Shown here one piece after another: positions 37,739-44,356 of a DNA stretch of 64,000 nucleotides. This DNA is from CAVQBL01 sp963710715 (lineage in GTDB: Bacteria > Pseudomonadota > Gammaproteobacteria > DSM-16500): contig CAVQBL010000014.1 of assembly GCA_963710715.1 (NCBI GenBank), positions 124,001-188,000 on the forward strand. The letters run 5' to 3'. The translations under genes and the position numbers were made by a program. Position 1 is the stretch's first letter; every line of letters starts with the position of its first letter. Below the pieces are notes generated by a model. That model was not told where the DNA came from. It was given only the letters and a program-made list of their open reading frames with translations, and searched no databases.

Positions 37739-37930
37739 CTAAAAAATAGGCTGCCATTTACCACCAATACGTAGTGATTCACGTGATTTTATAATGCCGG
37801 TGTACCCTTTCGTTGGTACTACGTTGCCCTCTGATCTTTGAAAGCTAATAATTCTATATTTTTTAGCGAAGTAGATATTACCGTTCGCTTTACTCTGGAA
37901 TTGTTGTTTGCCAAGTGCATCGTTTTTTTA
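37739..37930 (-). pseudogene. C-terminal fragment of an unknown protein
   Basis: The roughly 500 bases after the tRNA-Leu contain no full gene. On the minus strand a frame of about 60 codons, without a start and bounded upstream by a stop, encodes a tail with SKANGNIYFAKKY and PTKGYTGIIKSRESLRIGG and ends at a stop at 37739-37741. It looks like the last part of a decayed gene; the family is not recognised. It marks the beginning of the toxin-fragment island. Nothing clear was seen in 37931-38027 apart from a purine-rich ribosome binding site for the next gene. Confidence 0.4.
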
Positions 37931-38027
37931 CTCTAGCCAATGACTTTAAATTATGGTTGTATAGCAGCTTGAATAAAGCGTAACGTGTTCGGGGCAAAAA
38001 AGATTGAGGTAACAGGGAGGGAGAGAA

Positions 38028-38366
38028 ATGAAAATGGATGCAAGAGCAGATGATAGCGATTTAGATGAGAACAAAGAAGTAGAGCAAAAGGATTTTTTCC
38101 ATAATTTAGCTAAAGTTCTTACATTTAATAATATTATTCCTGTAAAAAACTCGAGCGCTAAACAATTGCGCCTACTTTGTCATGAATATATGCAAAAGAT
38201 GGAAAAGGGGGATGAAAAATCAAACTGGGTTAAACAGTTGATGAATACAGAAAAAGAGCAGGGGTATAAAGAATGTTTACAGTGGGTTCAGTACACTCCA
38301 AAAGAAATGGAAGAAAAAAGTCTGAGTGGCTGCATTGATGAATGCTTCAAGAGAATATTTAGGTAA
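38028..38366 (+). CDS. Unknown 112-residue acidic protein
   Basis: A strong purine-rich ribosome binding site (AGGGAGGGAG) precedes the ATG. The protein starts with an acidic stretch rich in Asp/Glu/Lys and has four Cys, no signal peptide and no membrane segment. It overlaps the start of the next frame by 41 bases. It could be an adaptor for the toxin gene that follows, or the N-terminal part of one gene split by a frameshift. No family recognised. Confidence 0.5.
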   Translation: MKMDARADDSDLDENKEVEQKDFFHNLAKVLTFNNIIPVKNSSAKQLRLLCHEYMQKMEKGDEKSNWVKQLMNTEKEQGYKECLQWVQYTPKEMEEKSLSGCIDECFKRIFR

Positions 38367-39273
38367 TTTGGCCAGGGCCAGAACGGCGGAGCCAGTTGGA
38401 GTAGCAAACAATCAGTCTTCTTTTTGGAATGGTCTTGTTGCGCTTTCAAATTCAAAAACAATTGATAAATTTGATTCTATGGTTGAGGGCATCACAGGCA
38501 TTGTTATACATCCAATTAACACAGCAAAAGGTGTAGCAAGCTTTTTAAGTAATCCTGTACCGGTCCTAAAAAGTATAGGGACATCGGTGGCTGACGATTG
38601 GCATGCCTTAACTGGTAGTGAAAGTAGTTGGTCAGCAAGGCTAGATGCAGCAGGTAGTTTGGCATTGGATGTGATTCCTGCTGTAAGGACCCTTTCAACA
38701 TTAGGGCGGTTTGGGATGTTTGCTGAAGGTGCAGGCAGTGCTGGAGGTTACGGAAGTCGTCTTGCGTCACAGGCGGGAGGGCAGGCTGGGGTATTGGGTG
38801 TAGCAGAGAATAATCAGTTAATTTCAGGCATTAAACGTATTTCGTCAAATACCGCCAATAAGCCTTTCATGACAGAAAAAGCAAAAGCTGAAGGATGGCA
38901 GCCACCATACCTCGCTAACTTAAGTCTTCGGGAAATTAGTACAACTCAAGAAATACCTTTTGTAAGAGCTTTTAGTGGAGATAATCCAATAGGAAGGTTT
39001 TTAGTAAGACAAGAAGAAATTGCACATATTATTAATAATCCAGAGGCATTAAAAATATATCTGGGCTTAAAAGATGTGCCGACAAGTATTTCACCTGTAC
39101 TAGTTCCCGCAAATATAAGAATGTTAGTTGGTCGTATTGGACCACAACCAAGGTTTGGGTTGATGGATAAAAGTGGCTTTCAATATCAATTGCTTGAAGA
39201 TATTCCGAAATCGAATTTTGGAACCCCACAATTAATTTTGGATAAAAACAATCTATTTAATTATAGGCCATGA
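38326..39273 (+). CDS. Polymorphic-toxin-like protein: pre-toxin region plus C-terminal toxin domain
   Basis: About 315 residues from a GTG at 38326, or 311 from the ATG at 38338. The first half is Ala/Gly-rich and resembles the pre-toxin stretch of Rhs/hemagglutinin-type polymorphic toxins (IVIHPINTAKGVASFL, TSVADDWHALTG). The last 120 residues form a separate domain with VRAFSGDNPIGRF and IGPQPRFG...GFQYQL. That end pattern weakly recalls TNT-type NAD glycohydrolases (…FGxPGGGxQYxL), but the assignment is a guess. No secretion domain is present, so it may be a truncated 'orphan' toxin tip or travel with another carrier. A candidate immunity gene follows at once, with ATGA overlap possible. 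Confidence 0.6.
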   Translation: MAALMNASREYLGNLARARTAEPVGVANNQSSFWNGLVALSNSKTIDKFDSMVEGITGIVIHPINTAKGVASFLSNPVPVLKSIGTSVADDWHALTGSESSWSARLDAAGSLALDVIPAVRTLSTLGRFGMFAEGAGSAGGYGSRLASQAGGQAGVLGVAENNQLISGIKRISSNTANKPFMTEKAKAEGWQPPYLANLSLREISTTQEIPFVRAFSGDNPIGRFLVRQEEIAHIINNPEALKIYLGLKDVPTSISPVLVPANIRMLVGRIGPQPRFGLMDKSGFQYQLLEDIPKSNFGTPQLILDKNNLFNYRP

Positions 39274-39284
39274 GGATAATTGAT

Positions 39285-39605
39285 ATGCGAACACTAAACT
39301 TAAAACAACAATCAATGATTGAAAAAGTAATAAATATTAATACTAAAAAAAAAATTGTGATGTTAAATGTTTCTGGAAATAAAACTATTTCTGATTTAGA
39401 AGTAAATGGTAATGTGTATTGCATAAATGATAAATTTGAAGTTTTGTGGCAAATTAAGCCAGTGATCACGGGTTTTAGTAGAGATCCATTTGTTAACATA
39501 GAATTAAATGATAAGAGAGAATTGATTGCAAAAAATTTTTCTGGGTTTCAATATAGAGTAAATTTAGAAACTGGAGATGTAGAAGAAATAGGCTGGAATA
39601 AGTAG
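39285..39605 (+). CDS. Candidate immunity protein for the preceding toxin
   Basis: A 106-residue soluble protein (111 if started at 39270, where ATGA overlaps the toxin stop). The sequence is beta-rich with no signal peptide; it contains FEVLWQIKPVITGFSRDPF and ends LETGDVEEIGWNK. TGAGGA lies 9 bases before the ATG at 39285. Immunity function is inferred only from size, lack of export signal and position right after the toxin-like gene. Confidence 0.5.
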   Translation: MRTLNLKQQSMIEKVININTKKKIVMLNVSGNKTISDLEVNGNVYCINDKFEVLWQIKPVITGFSRDPFVNIELNDKRELIAKNFSGFQYRVNLETGDVEEIGWNK

Positions 39606-39707
39606 GCTGTAAGAGAGGGGGCCAAGTATTTGTTTGTCGCTAGTTATGTTGCGCGACAACTTTTTGTTTGTAATATTAAATAAGTTACATGCATAAAGGG
39701 AAACTTT

Positions 39708-40226
39708 ATGAGCTTTTTTAGAAGACTCAGAGATGATAAAGACAGACATTTTTCAATGTATACATATAAATATACTAGTAGCGATGATTATGAGGCTCTG
39801 AAAAAACTTAATTTGGAATTACAAGAATACATAGAAGAAAATAATCGTCTAGCTAGACATGCATATGACATAGATTATGATCTAAATGAAGCGTTAAGGA
39901 AAAATGCTACAAAAACAGTTGAAATCCTTAAGCCTGAGTTGAATAAAGCTATAAAGGAGCTAAAAGATAGTGGTGTAATAGAAAAGATAAGAATTCTCCA
40001 AGGGCAAAGAAAAGGGCTCGAAATAAGCATTTATGGGAAGCCTTTAAGACACGATTCTCCATCCACAGGGTTGCCACCACCACATCGATGTCGATACGAA
40101 GAGTTGCGTGAAAGCAAGCGCGGGCAAGCAAATGAGCTGAGAGCAATTGCTATTTACGGATGTTGTGTGTGGTCTTCTGCAAATCAGTTTAGTTTGGTAG
40201 GTGGGCAAAGGCCAAACGTTTCCTAG
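39708..40226 (+). CDS. Unknown protein carrying the first copy of a duplicated 185-bp segment
   Basis: 172 residues. The N-terminal half is charged and helical, likely coiled coil (LNLELQEYIEENNRLARHA). The central part (EILKPELNKAIKELKDSGVIEK to GKPLRHDSPSTGLPPPH) is encoded by the repeat that recurs at 41323. Past the repeat the frame reads into unrelated sequence and stops, so the C-terminus is probably not native. The Pro/Ser-rich end resembles tails found on toxin modules. Family not recognised. Confidence 0.45.
   Translation: MSFFRRLRDDKDRHFSMYTYKYTSSDDYEALKKLNLELQEYIEENNRLARHAYDIDYDLNEALRKNATKTVEILKPELNKAIKELKDSGVIEKIRILQGQRKGLEISIYGKPLRHDSPSTGLPPPHRCRYEELRESKRGQANELRAIAIYGCCVWSSANQFSLVGGQRPNVS
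39919..40103 (+). repeat. Direct repeat copy 1 (185 bp)
   Basis: Matches 41323-41507 over its full 185 bases with only scattered, largely third-position changes, and both copies are read in the same protein frame. It is a duplicated toxin-island segment about 1.4 kb from its partner, and recombination between the copies could delete the genes in between. Confidence 0.9.
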
Positions 40227-40234
40227 CTGGAAGT

Positions 40235-40507
40235 ATGCTGAGACAAGCTTTGGCCGTGCCCACCAAATGCGAGCTAAAGGCAGAACATAACAAATCTGCG
40301 TTGTTAGAAGAGTTTCTCCATGGCACTCAAAAAAGGCTTGGAATTATCGATCGACTTACTCCACAGGGTGCAGAAGTTCATGTAAAAGATTTTATGCTTA
40401 GACATGCTAAATTGCTTGGTTTAGATAATCCCGCAGATATACGTTTGTTGCAGCAATTAAAGATTGAAGAAACTGAACGTCTATATTTAAGTGCGATGAG
40501 GAAATAA
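40235..40507 (+). CDS. Unknown 90-residue protein or gene fragment
   Basis: The open frame is cut off upstream by a stop at about 40193, so it may be the tail of a longer decayed gene. The helical sequence includes ALLEEFLHGTQKRLG and RHAKLLGLDNPADIRLLQQL. It ends two bases before the next small reading frame. No family recognised. Confidence 0.35.
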   Translation: MLRQALAVPTKCELKAEHNKSALLEEFLHGTQKRLGIIDRLTPQGAEVHVKDFMLRHAKLLGLDNPADIRLLQQLKIEETERLYLSAMRK

Positions 40508-40509
40508 TT

Positions 40510-40763
40510 ATGAATAAAATTTGCGAAATGAATGTAAACGATTTTTTTAAACTTTCGTCAGGGCATATAGCATTTGTTAGAGAAGTTATACCTAATAGAG
40601 ATAAATTTATTGCGGATAGTAAAGCGGATTTATATATTAATGTCAGATGATTAGAACGATACATATCGTTGGTGAAGATCGTTTTTCTGGTGTTAATGAG
40701 GAAATTAGACAAGGTAAAAGTCTGTTAGGACGGATGATGATGTATCCTGTGAGCTTAATGTAA
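40510..40763 (+). pseudogene. Small decayed gene, possibly immunity-like
   Basis: An ATG at 40510 gives 46 codons (ending ADLYINVR) before a stop. A shifted frame continues RTIHIVGEDRFSGVNEEIRQGKSLLGR to a stop at 40761-40763. Joined, the product would be about 80 residues. The frame change lies near 40648. Size and setting suggest a former immunity gene. Confidence 0.4.
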
Positions 40764-40819
40764 AGCCTAATGAAATTAATTAGCATATTAGGCATGGTAT
40801 TAGCTTAGAGGATAGGGCT

Positions 40820-41065
40820 ATGAAGGCTTACACAATTAGAGCTGAAGCTAGGCTTAATGCTAGACAATTAATGGCTAACCCATCGGAAGTTGAATTGTTG
40901 CAAGCGAGAGATATGTTTAAATATCAAAATCCAAATGGTCCAACTTTTGATTATTTATATAATAGTTATAGAACGATGGGTTACTCAAATGAACAAATAC
41001 TTCAATCAATTATTGATCGGTCCCAAATAACCAGCCCGAAATTTAATATGGGACTTACACGTTAG
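40820..41065 (+). CDS. Stand-alone toxin-tip module (Rhs C-terminal type)
   Basis: An 81-residue protein beginning AYTIRAEARLNARQLM and continuing QARDMFKYQNPNGPTFDYL. From memory, this pattern forms the last 80 residues of many Rhs-type toxins (AYAIRYEARLNARALM... KYGNPDGPTFEYL). Here it stands alone without carrier or pre-toxin, like an orphan cassette. It is followed 12 bases later by a likely immunity gene. Activity of the domain is not known to me. Confidence 0.6.
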   Translation: MKAYTIRAEARLNARQLMANPSEVELLQARDMFKYQNPNGPTFDYLYNSYRTMGYSNEQILQSIIDRSQITSPKFNMGLTR

Positions 41066-41077
41066 TCGGAGTACAAA

Positions 41078-41284
41078 ATGTTTCGAAAAAAGCAAAATTA
41101 TTTTGAATTAAACCTCAGTTGGAATAAAACAGAAAATTCGGAGTTTCCATTTCAAATTGACTATAATGGACATAAGTTTCAACTGAGGATAAATGATTTT
41201 CCAGATGAACATATGTATAGCCTTATTGTAGATAGTATATTTGTATGTGATTTCGATGACTGGCCCAAAAATTGGAAAAGATAA
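41078..41284 (+). CDS. Small immunity-like protein
   Basis: 68 residues, acidic, with QLRINDFPDEHMYSLIVD and CDFDDWPKNW. The block 'RINDFPDE…YTLIVDG…DFDDWP' is typical of small proteins found downstream of Rhs-type toxin tips. It sits directly behind the toxin-tip module and ends where the second 185-bp repeat block begins. Confidence 0.6.
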   Translation: MFRKKQNYFELNLSWNKTENSEFPFQIDYNGHKFQLRINDFPDEHMYSLIVDSIFVCDFDDWPKNWKR

Positions 41285-41525
41285 TCGCACCCGAATTAAA
41301 GCAGCTTCAAGAGCGTATAAAGTTGAAATCCTTAAACCTGAGCTGAATAAAACTATAAAGGAGCTAAAAGATAGTGGTGTAATAGAAAAGATAAGAATTC
41401 TCCAAGGACAAAGAAAAGGACTCGAAATAAGCATTTATGGAAAGCCTTTAAGGCACGATTCTCCATCTACAGGGTTGCCACCACCACATCGACATCGACA
41501 CGAAGAAAAAATACCAAGTAGATAA
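41285..41525 (+). pseudogene. Fragment with second copy of the duplicated toxin-island segment
   Basis: A frame open through 41525 encodes EILKPELNKTIKELKDSGVI and GKPLRHDSPSTGLPPPH again, followed by a His/Arg-rich tail and a stop. No natural start or N-terminal domain precedes it; the frame runs in from the end of the immunity-like gene. It is best seen as a displaced fragment of the gene at 39708. Confidence 0.5.
41323..41507 (+). repeat. Direct repeat copy 2 (185 bp)
   Basis: Partner of 39919-40103, same orientation, same length, and near-identical sequence. Confidence 0.9.
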
Positions 41526-41666
41526 TAGATATAATATGAATGATCCTGCATTAAATGGTTTTGCAAATAATCAAAGTGTTGCGGGAAGAGTTTTGAGTGA
41601 TATGGCAAGTGCACAAAGTCAAGCAACTAAGTGGAGTAATCTCGCCCCGAAAAAACGGACACATAA

Positions 41667-42527
41667 CTAAGCGACCATTTGTTCTTCAAAACGCACTGGG
41701 CTTAAATAGCCAAGTTTAGAGTGAAGACGTTTTCGATTGTAATACACATCGATATAATCAAACACGTGATTTTTTGCATAAGCACGTGTTGAAAATTTTT
41801 CACCATGAATAGCTTCAACCTTGAAGCTGTGATTCCAGCTTTCCATGCTGGCGTTATCGTAACAATCACCACGTTTACTCATGCTGCAAATAAAGCCATT
41901 ATCAGCTAATAATTCTTGATACTCATGAGAGCAGTATTGACTGCCGCGGTCAGAGTGAATGATCACGCCACGTGGTTTTTTACGCTGCCAAATTGCCATT
42001 TGTAATGCATCAATGACAAGCTTTGATGTCATGCGCTCCGATAGCGACCAACCAACTACCATGCGTGAATATAAATCCATTACAACCGCAAGATAAAGCC
42101 AGCCTTCATCTGTCCAGATGTAGGTAATGTCAGACACCCATTTTTCATTTGGCTTGCTAGCAAAGAAATTTTGCTGCAATAAATTCAGCGCTACCGGCAA
42201 TTTATGATTACTGTTTGTCGTTGCTTTGAATTTTTTTGCTGCTTTCGCACGCCAACTATTTGATCGCATAATCCTTGCAACACGATGACGACTTACCTGA
42301 GTACTTTCTGCTTTTAGGCGTTTTGCAATGCGTTTGGCGCCAGCGCGAGAGTGTTCATCGTCAAAAATAGTCTTTATTTTATCTGCTAACAGAACATTTT
42401 CCTGAGCACGTAGTGACAGTGGCCGATCTCGCCAATCGTAATAACCACTCGGCGAAACAGAAAGCATGCTGCACATCATTCTCACGGGAAAGTTATTTTT
42501 ATTTTTCTTTATCATGGTGTACCTCAC
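41667..42527 (-). CDS. IS3-family transposase OrfB (DDE integrase domain)
   Basis: 286 residues from a GTG start overlapping the orfA stop. An N-terminal HTH_21-type region (SVSPSGYYDW, RAGAKRIAKRL) is followed by the DDE catalytic core: Asp in WVSDITYI, Asp in HSDRGSQY, and Glu in MESWNHSFKVE. It cuts and joins element ends. It is probably mostly made as an OrfAB fusion through the slippery site inside orfA. Confidence 0.93.
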   Translation of the reverse strand: MRYTMIKKNKNNFPVRMMCSMLSVSPSGYYDWRDRPLSLRAQENVLLADKIKTIFDDEHSRAGAKRIAKRLKAESTQVSRHRVARIMRSNSWRAKAAKKFKATTNSNHKLPVALNLLQQNFFASKPNEKWVSDITYIWTDEGWLYLAVVMDLYSRMVVGWSLSERMTSKLVIDALQMAIWQRKKPRGVIIHSDRGSQYCSHEYQELLADNGFICSMSKRGDCYDNASMESWNHSFKVEAIHGEKFSTRAYAKNHVFDYIDVYYNRKRLHSKLGYLSPVRFEEQMVA

Positions 42528-42823
42528 TTCGTTTCTTTCGTGAAGTACGTGGCCACCTTTTTTAAAAAGGCGTTTTCCTGCTCCAGACGATCAACTTCGC
42601 GTTTAAGTCTTGCCATTTCAGCTTGCTGAAGTTTTTGATTTTCAATCGTATTACCACCTTTATTTTTCTGGCTACGCCAGTAATAAAGCATAGATTCAGG
42701 GATACCTAAATCTTTGGCTGCTTGCGGGACACCATCTTTTTTTGCACGCTCTACTGCTTGATCTTTAAACTGTGGACTATATTTCTTTCGGGTTGTTTCT
42801 TTCTTTGGATTATTTTCGTTCAT
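42524..42823 (-). CDS. IS3-family transposase OrfA (HTH, leucine zipper)
   Basis: 99 residues: Lys-rich start, helix-turn-helix KYSPQFKDQAVERA...AKDLGIPESMLYYW, then a leucine-zipper-like coiled coil (EMARLKREVDRLEQENAFLKK). It binds element ends and provides dimerisation for OrfAB. It ends in a GTGA overlap with orfB. Confidence 0.92.
   Translation of the reverse strand: MNENNPKKETTRKKYSPQFKDQAVERAKKDGVPQAAKDLGIPESMLYYWRSQKNKGGNTIENQKLQQAEMARLKREVDRLEQENAFLKKVATYFTKETK
42557..42563 (-). promoter_or_regulatory. Programmed -1 frameshift heptamer AAAAAAG
   Basis: On the minus strand orfA reads TTA AAA AAG; slipping back one base on A-AAA-AAG gives a frame that runs without a stop into orfB (…HERNEVRYTM). 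This is the standard way IS3-family elements make the OrfAB transposase. Confidence 0.8.
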
Positions 42824-42908
42824 TTTTCACCTCAATATCAGAGAGTTTACTCTCTTAGTGAGGTGTCCGTGAAGTCGGGGCTAGATCATTGTTTGTGGAG
42901 CATCTAAA

Positions 42909-43601
42909 ATGGATGACACGACCATAAGTTGCTTAGCAGCTAAGCAGCTAAGAGCAAGAGCTAAAAAGAATGATCCTGCAGCAGGATTGATGTTAGATAA
43001 TATTTATAAAATCGGACTTGATTTATCTATTATTAATGATATTAAAACATGCATTGAATCAGAGAATCATATAGATGTTTCTGAAGGACTATATTTTTTA
43101 ATGGGATTATTAAAAAAATATAAATTACAGGATTTTGGGAATGACTTCGCTAAATTTTTAACTAAAAGAATACCAATAGTAATAACAAAAAATCAAAAAA
43201 CACAAGCATTTTATTTTGCATTAGATTTTTATATATGGTTAAAAGATAACTATTCTGATTACAGAGAAAAAATGTTGGAATTTCTTGGGTCAAATGATTT
43301 AGGATGCAGAAAAAAGGCTCTTTCAGTTTATGAAACATATTGTAGGCCAGGTGAAATTGAACCATTATTTCAGTTTGAGCACGATAACTATATAGCTGAA
43401 TTAGCTATGTGTGGACCATTAATATATGAATTACGTGATTTAGCTCTTGAGAAAATTGGTAAGTTATGCGGTAAGAGTTTTTTGCAAAATAAAAAAAGTG
43501 AATACAATAGCGAGTGGAATGGAAACGTTGTTTTCTATGATTGGAAACCATTTTGGGATTGGTGGAACAGCAAAGGAAAGAGGAGTCAGGCCTGCCCCTA
43601 A
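42909..43601 (+). CDS. Unknown helical protein, candidate immunity protein
   Basis: 230 residues, cytoplasmic in appearance, helical and possibly HEAT-like (repeated helix pairs around FYFALDFYIWLKDN and LGSNDLGCRKKALSVYE). It ends in an aromatic block VVFYDWKPFWDWWNSKGKR, a tail seen on immunity proteins next to polymorphic toxins. GGAG lies upstream of the ATG. The element at 41642 sits just in front and may have cut it off from its own promoter. No toxin partner remains beside it. Confidence 0.5.
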   Translation: MDDTTISCLAAKQLRARAKKNDPAAGLMLDNIYKIGLDLSIINDIKTCIESENHIDVSEGLYFLMGLLKKYKLQDFGNDFAKFLTKRIPIVITKNQKTQAFYFALDFYIWLKDNYSDYREKMLEFLGSNDLGCRKKALSVYETYCRPGEIEPLFQFEHDNYIAELAMCGPLIYELRDLALEKIGKLCGKSFLQNKKSEYNSEWNGNVVFYDWKPFWDWWNSKGKRSQACP

Positions 43602-43898
43602 TAGAATAATATTTCCTGCCTATGCAGTTGACTCCACAACGGTTTTACACAAGATTATTTGTAGGGAATCTGTGTGTAATTATGCCAAGAAATACGGGTG
43701 ATTATAAAGATTTCGGACGGTATTACGATCAAAATGTTGCAGGTGTGACTATCTTACCCCCCAACAAGGTACTTTACTCATTATAAAATTAAATATGGCA
43801 CTTCTTAAAGGTAAAGGGTCTACCATCGGATTTTAGCAGAAAAAGATTTGACCTTTAGCAATGGGTAGGTAAGATAGCTCTTAAATAAGGTTCTCACT
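43602..43898 (+). other. Gene-poor stretch after the toxin island
   Basis: No convincing gene. A 34-codon frame at 43684-43788 (PRNTGDYKDFGRYYDQN) may be a leftover of island coding sequence. The last 60 bases before 43899 look like a leader for the ferredoxin gene; no clear promoter was found. Confidence 0.4.
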
Positions 43899-44222
43899 AT
43901 GACTTTCGTTGTCACTGAACAATGCATTCGTTGCAAATACACCGACTGTGTCGAAGTCTGTCCGGTAGATTGTTTTTACGAAGGCCCTAACTTTCTTGCT
44001 ATCAAGCCCGATGAGTGCATCGATTGCGCGCTTTGTGTACCCGAATGTCCAGTCAATGCTATCTATTCTGAAGATGATTTACCCGAAAAATACCGAGAAT
44101 TCTTGCAACTCAATAAAGAACTTGCAGAAAAATGGCCTAACATTAACCGTATCAAAGAAGCACCGCCCGACGCTAAGCAATGGGAAAATGTCGAAGGTAA
44201 GCTAAAATATTTAGAAAAATAG
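43899..44222 (+). CDS. fdxA: 7Fe ferredoxin
   Basis: A 107-residue electron carrier with one 3Fe-4S and one 4Fe-4S cluster. The Cys pattern is visible: CIRCKYTDCVEVCPVDCF for the first group and CIDCALCVPECPVNAI for the second. The C-terminal extension of about 45 residues (LPEKYREFLQLN..., WENVEGKLKYLEK) is typical of the FdxA type from proteobacteria. Single gene; strongly conserved. Confidence 0.95.
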   Translation: MTFVVTEQCIRCKYTDCVEVCPVDCFYEGPNFLAIKPDECIDCALCVPECPVNAIYSEDDLPEKYREFLQLNKELAEKWPNINRIKEAPPDAKQWENVEGKLKYLEK

Positions 44223-44231
44223 AGTCTGTTT

Positions 44232-44356
44232 GACATTTCGCTATGCCGCGCCAGAAAATCTTAATTTTCGAGAACCGCAGCGCAGCATATGTTGGTAATA
44301 TGTGAGCAGCGGATCGCAGAAAATTAAGACTTTATGGCCGGCAGAGTAAAAATGTC
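44232..44356. repeat. Inverted repeat forming the leader of yoaA
   Basis: Imperfect arms 44232-44269 and 44319-44356 (GACATTT...CTTAATTTTC against its complement) around a 49-base loop. The right arm ends on the base before the yoaA ATG, so the whole visible leader of the helicase message is this element. The left end GAGTCTGTT(T)GACATTTC recurs at 59823, which suggests another dispersed family. Confidence 0.65.

Larger units (their letters stand above)
41642..42884 (-). mobile_element. IS3-family insertion sequence
   Basis: A 1.24-kb element with terminal inverted repeats (left TCGCCCCGA...ACGGACAC, right end GTGTCCGT...CGGGGCTAG) and overlapping orfA/orfB on the minus strand. The flanking ATC at 41639-41641 and 42885-42887 fits a 3-bp target duplication; the exact edge is uncertain by one base. 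Both frames look intact, so the copy may be active and recent. Confidence 0.9.
41536..42907 (+). pseudogene. Small gene interrupted by the IS3-family element
   Basis: From an ATG at 41536 a frame runs 35 codons (MNDPALNGFANNQSVAGRVL... KWSN) to the left end of the insertion sequence. Joining the base pairs left and right of the element restores the frame HCLWSI and a stop at 42905-42907, directly before the ATG of the next gene. The uninterrupted protein would have about 41 residues. The start resembles the beginning of pre-toxin linkers; function unknown. Confidence 0.45.

Noticed and set aside
43447..43701. 84-codon frame at the end of the 230-residue gene
   Set aside because: Its first half is an out-of-frame shadow of the immunity-like gene and the rest has no recognisable pattern.
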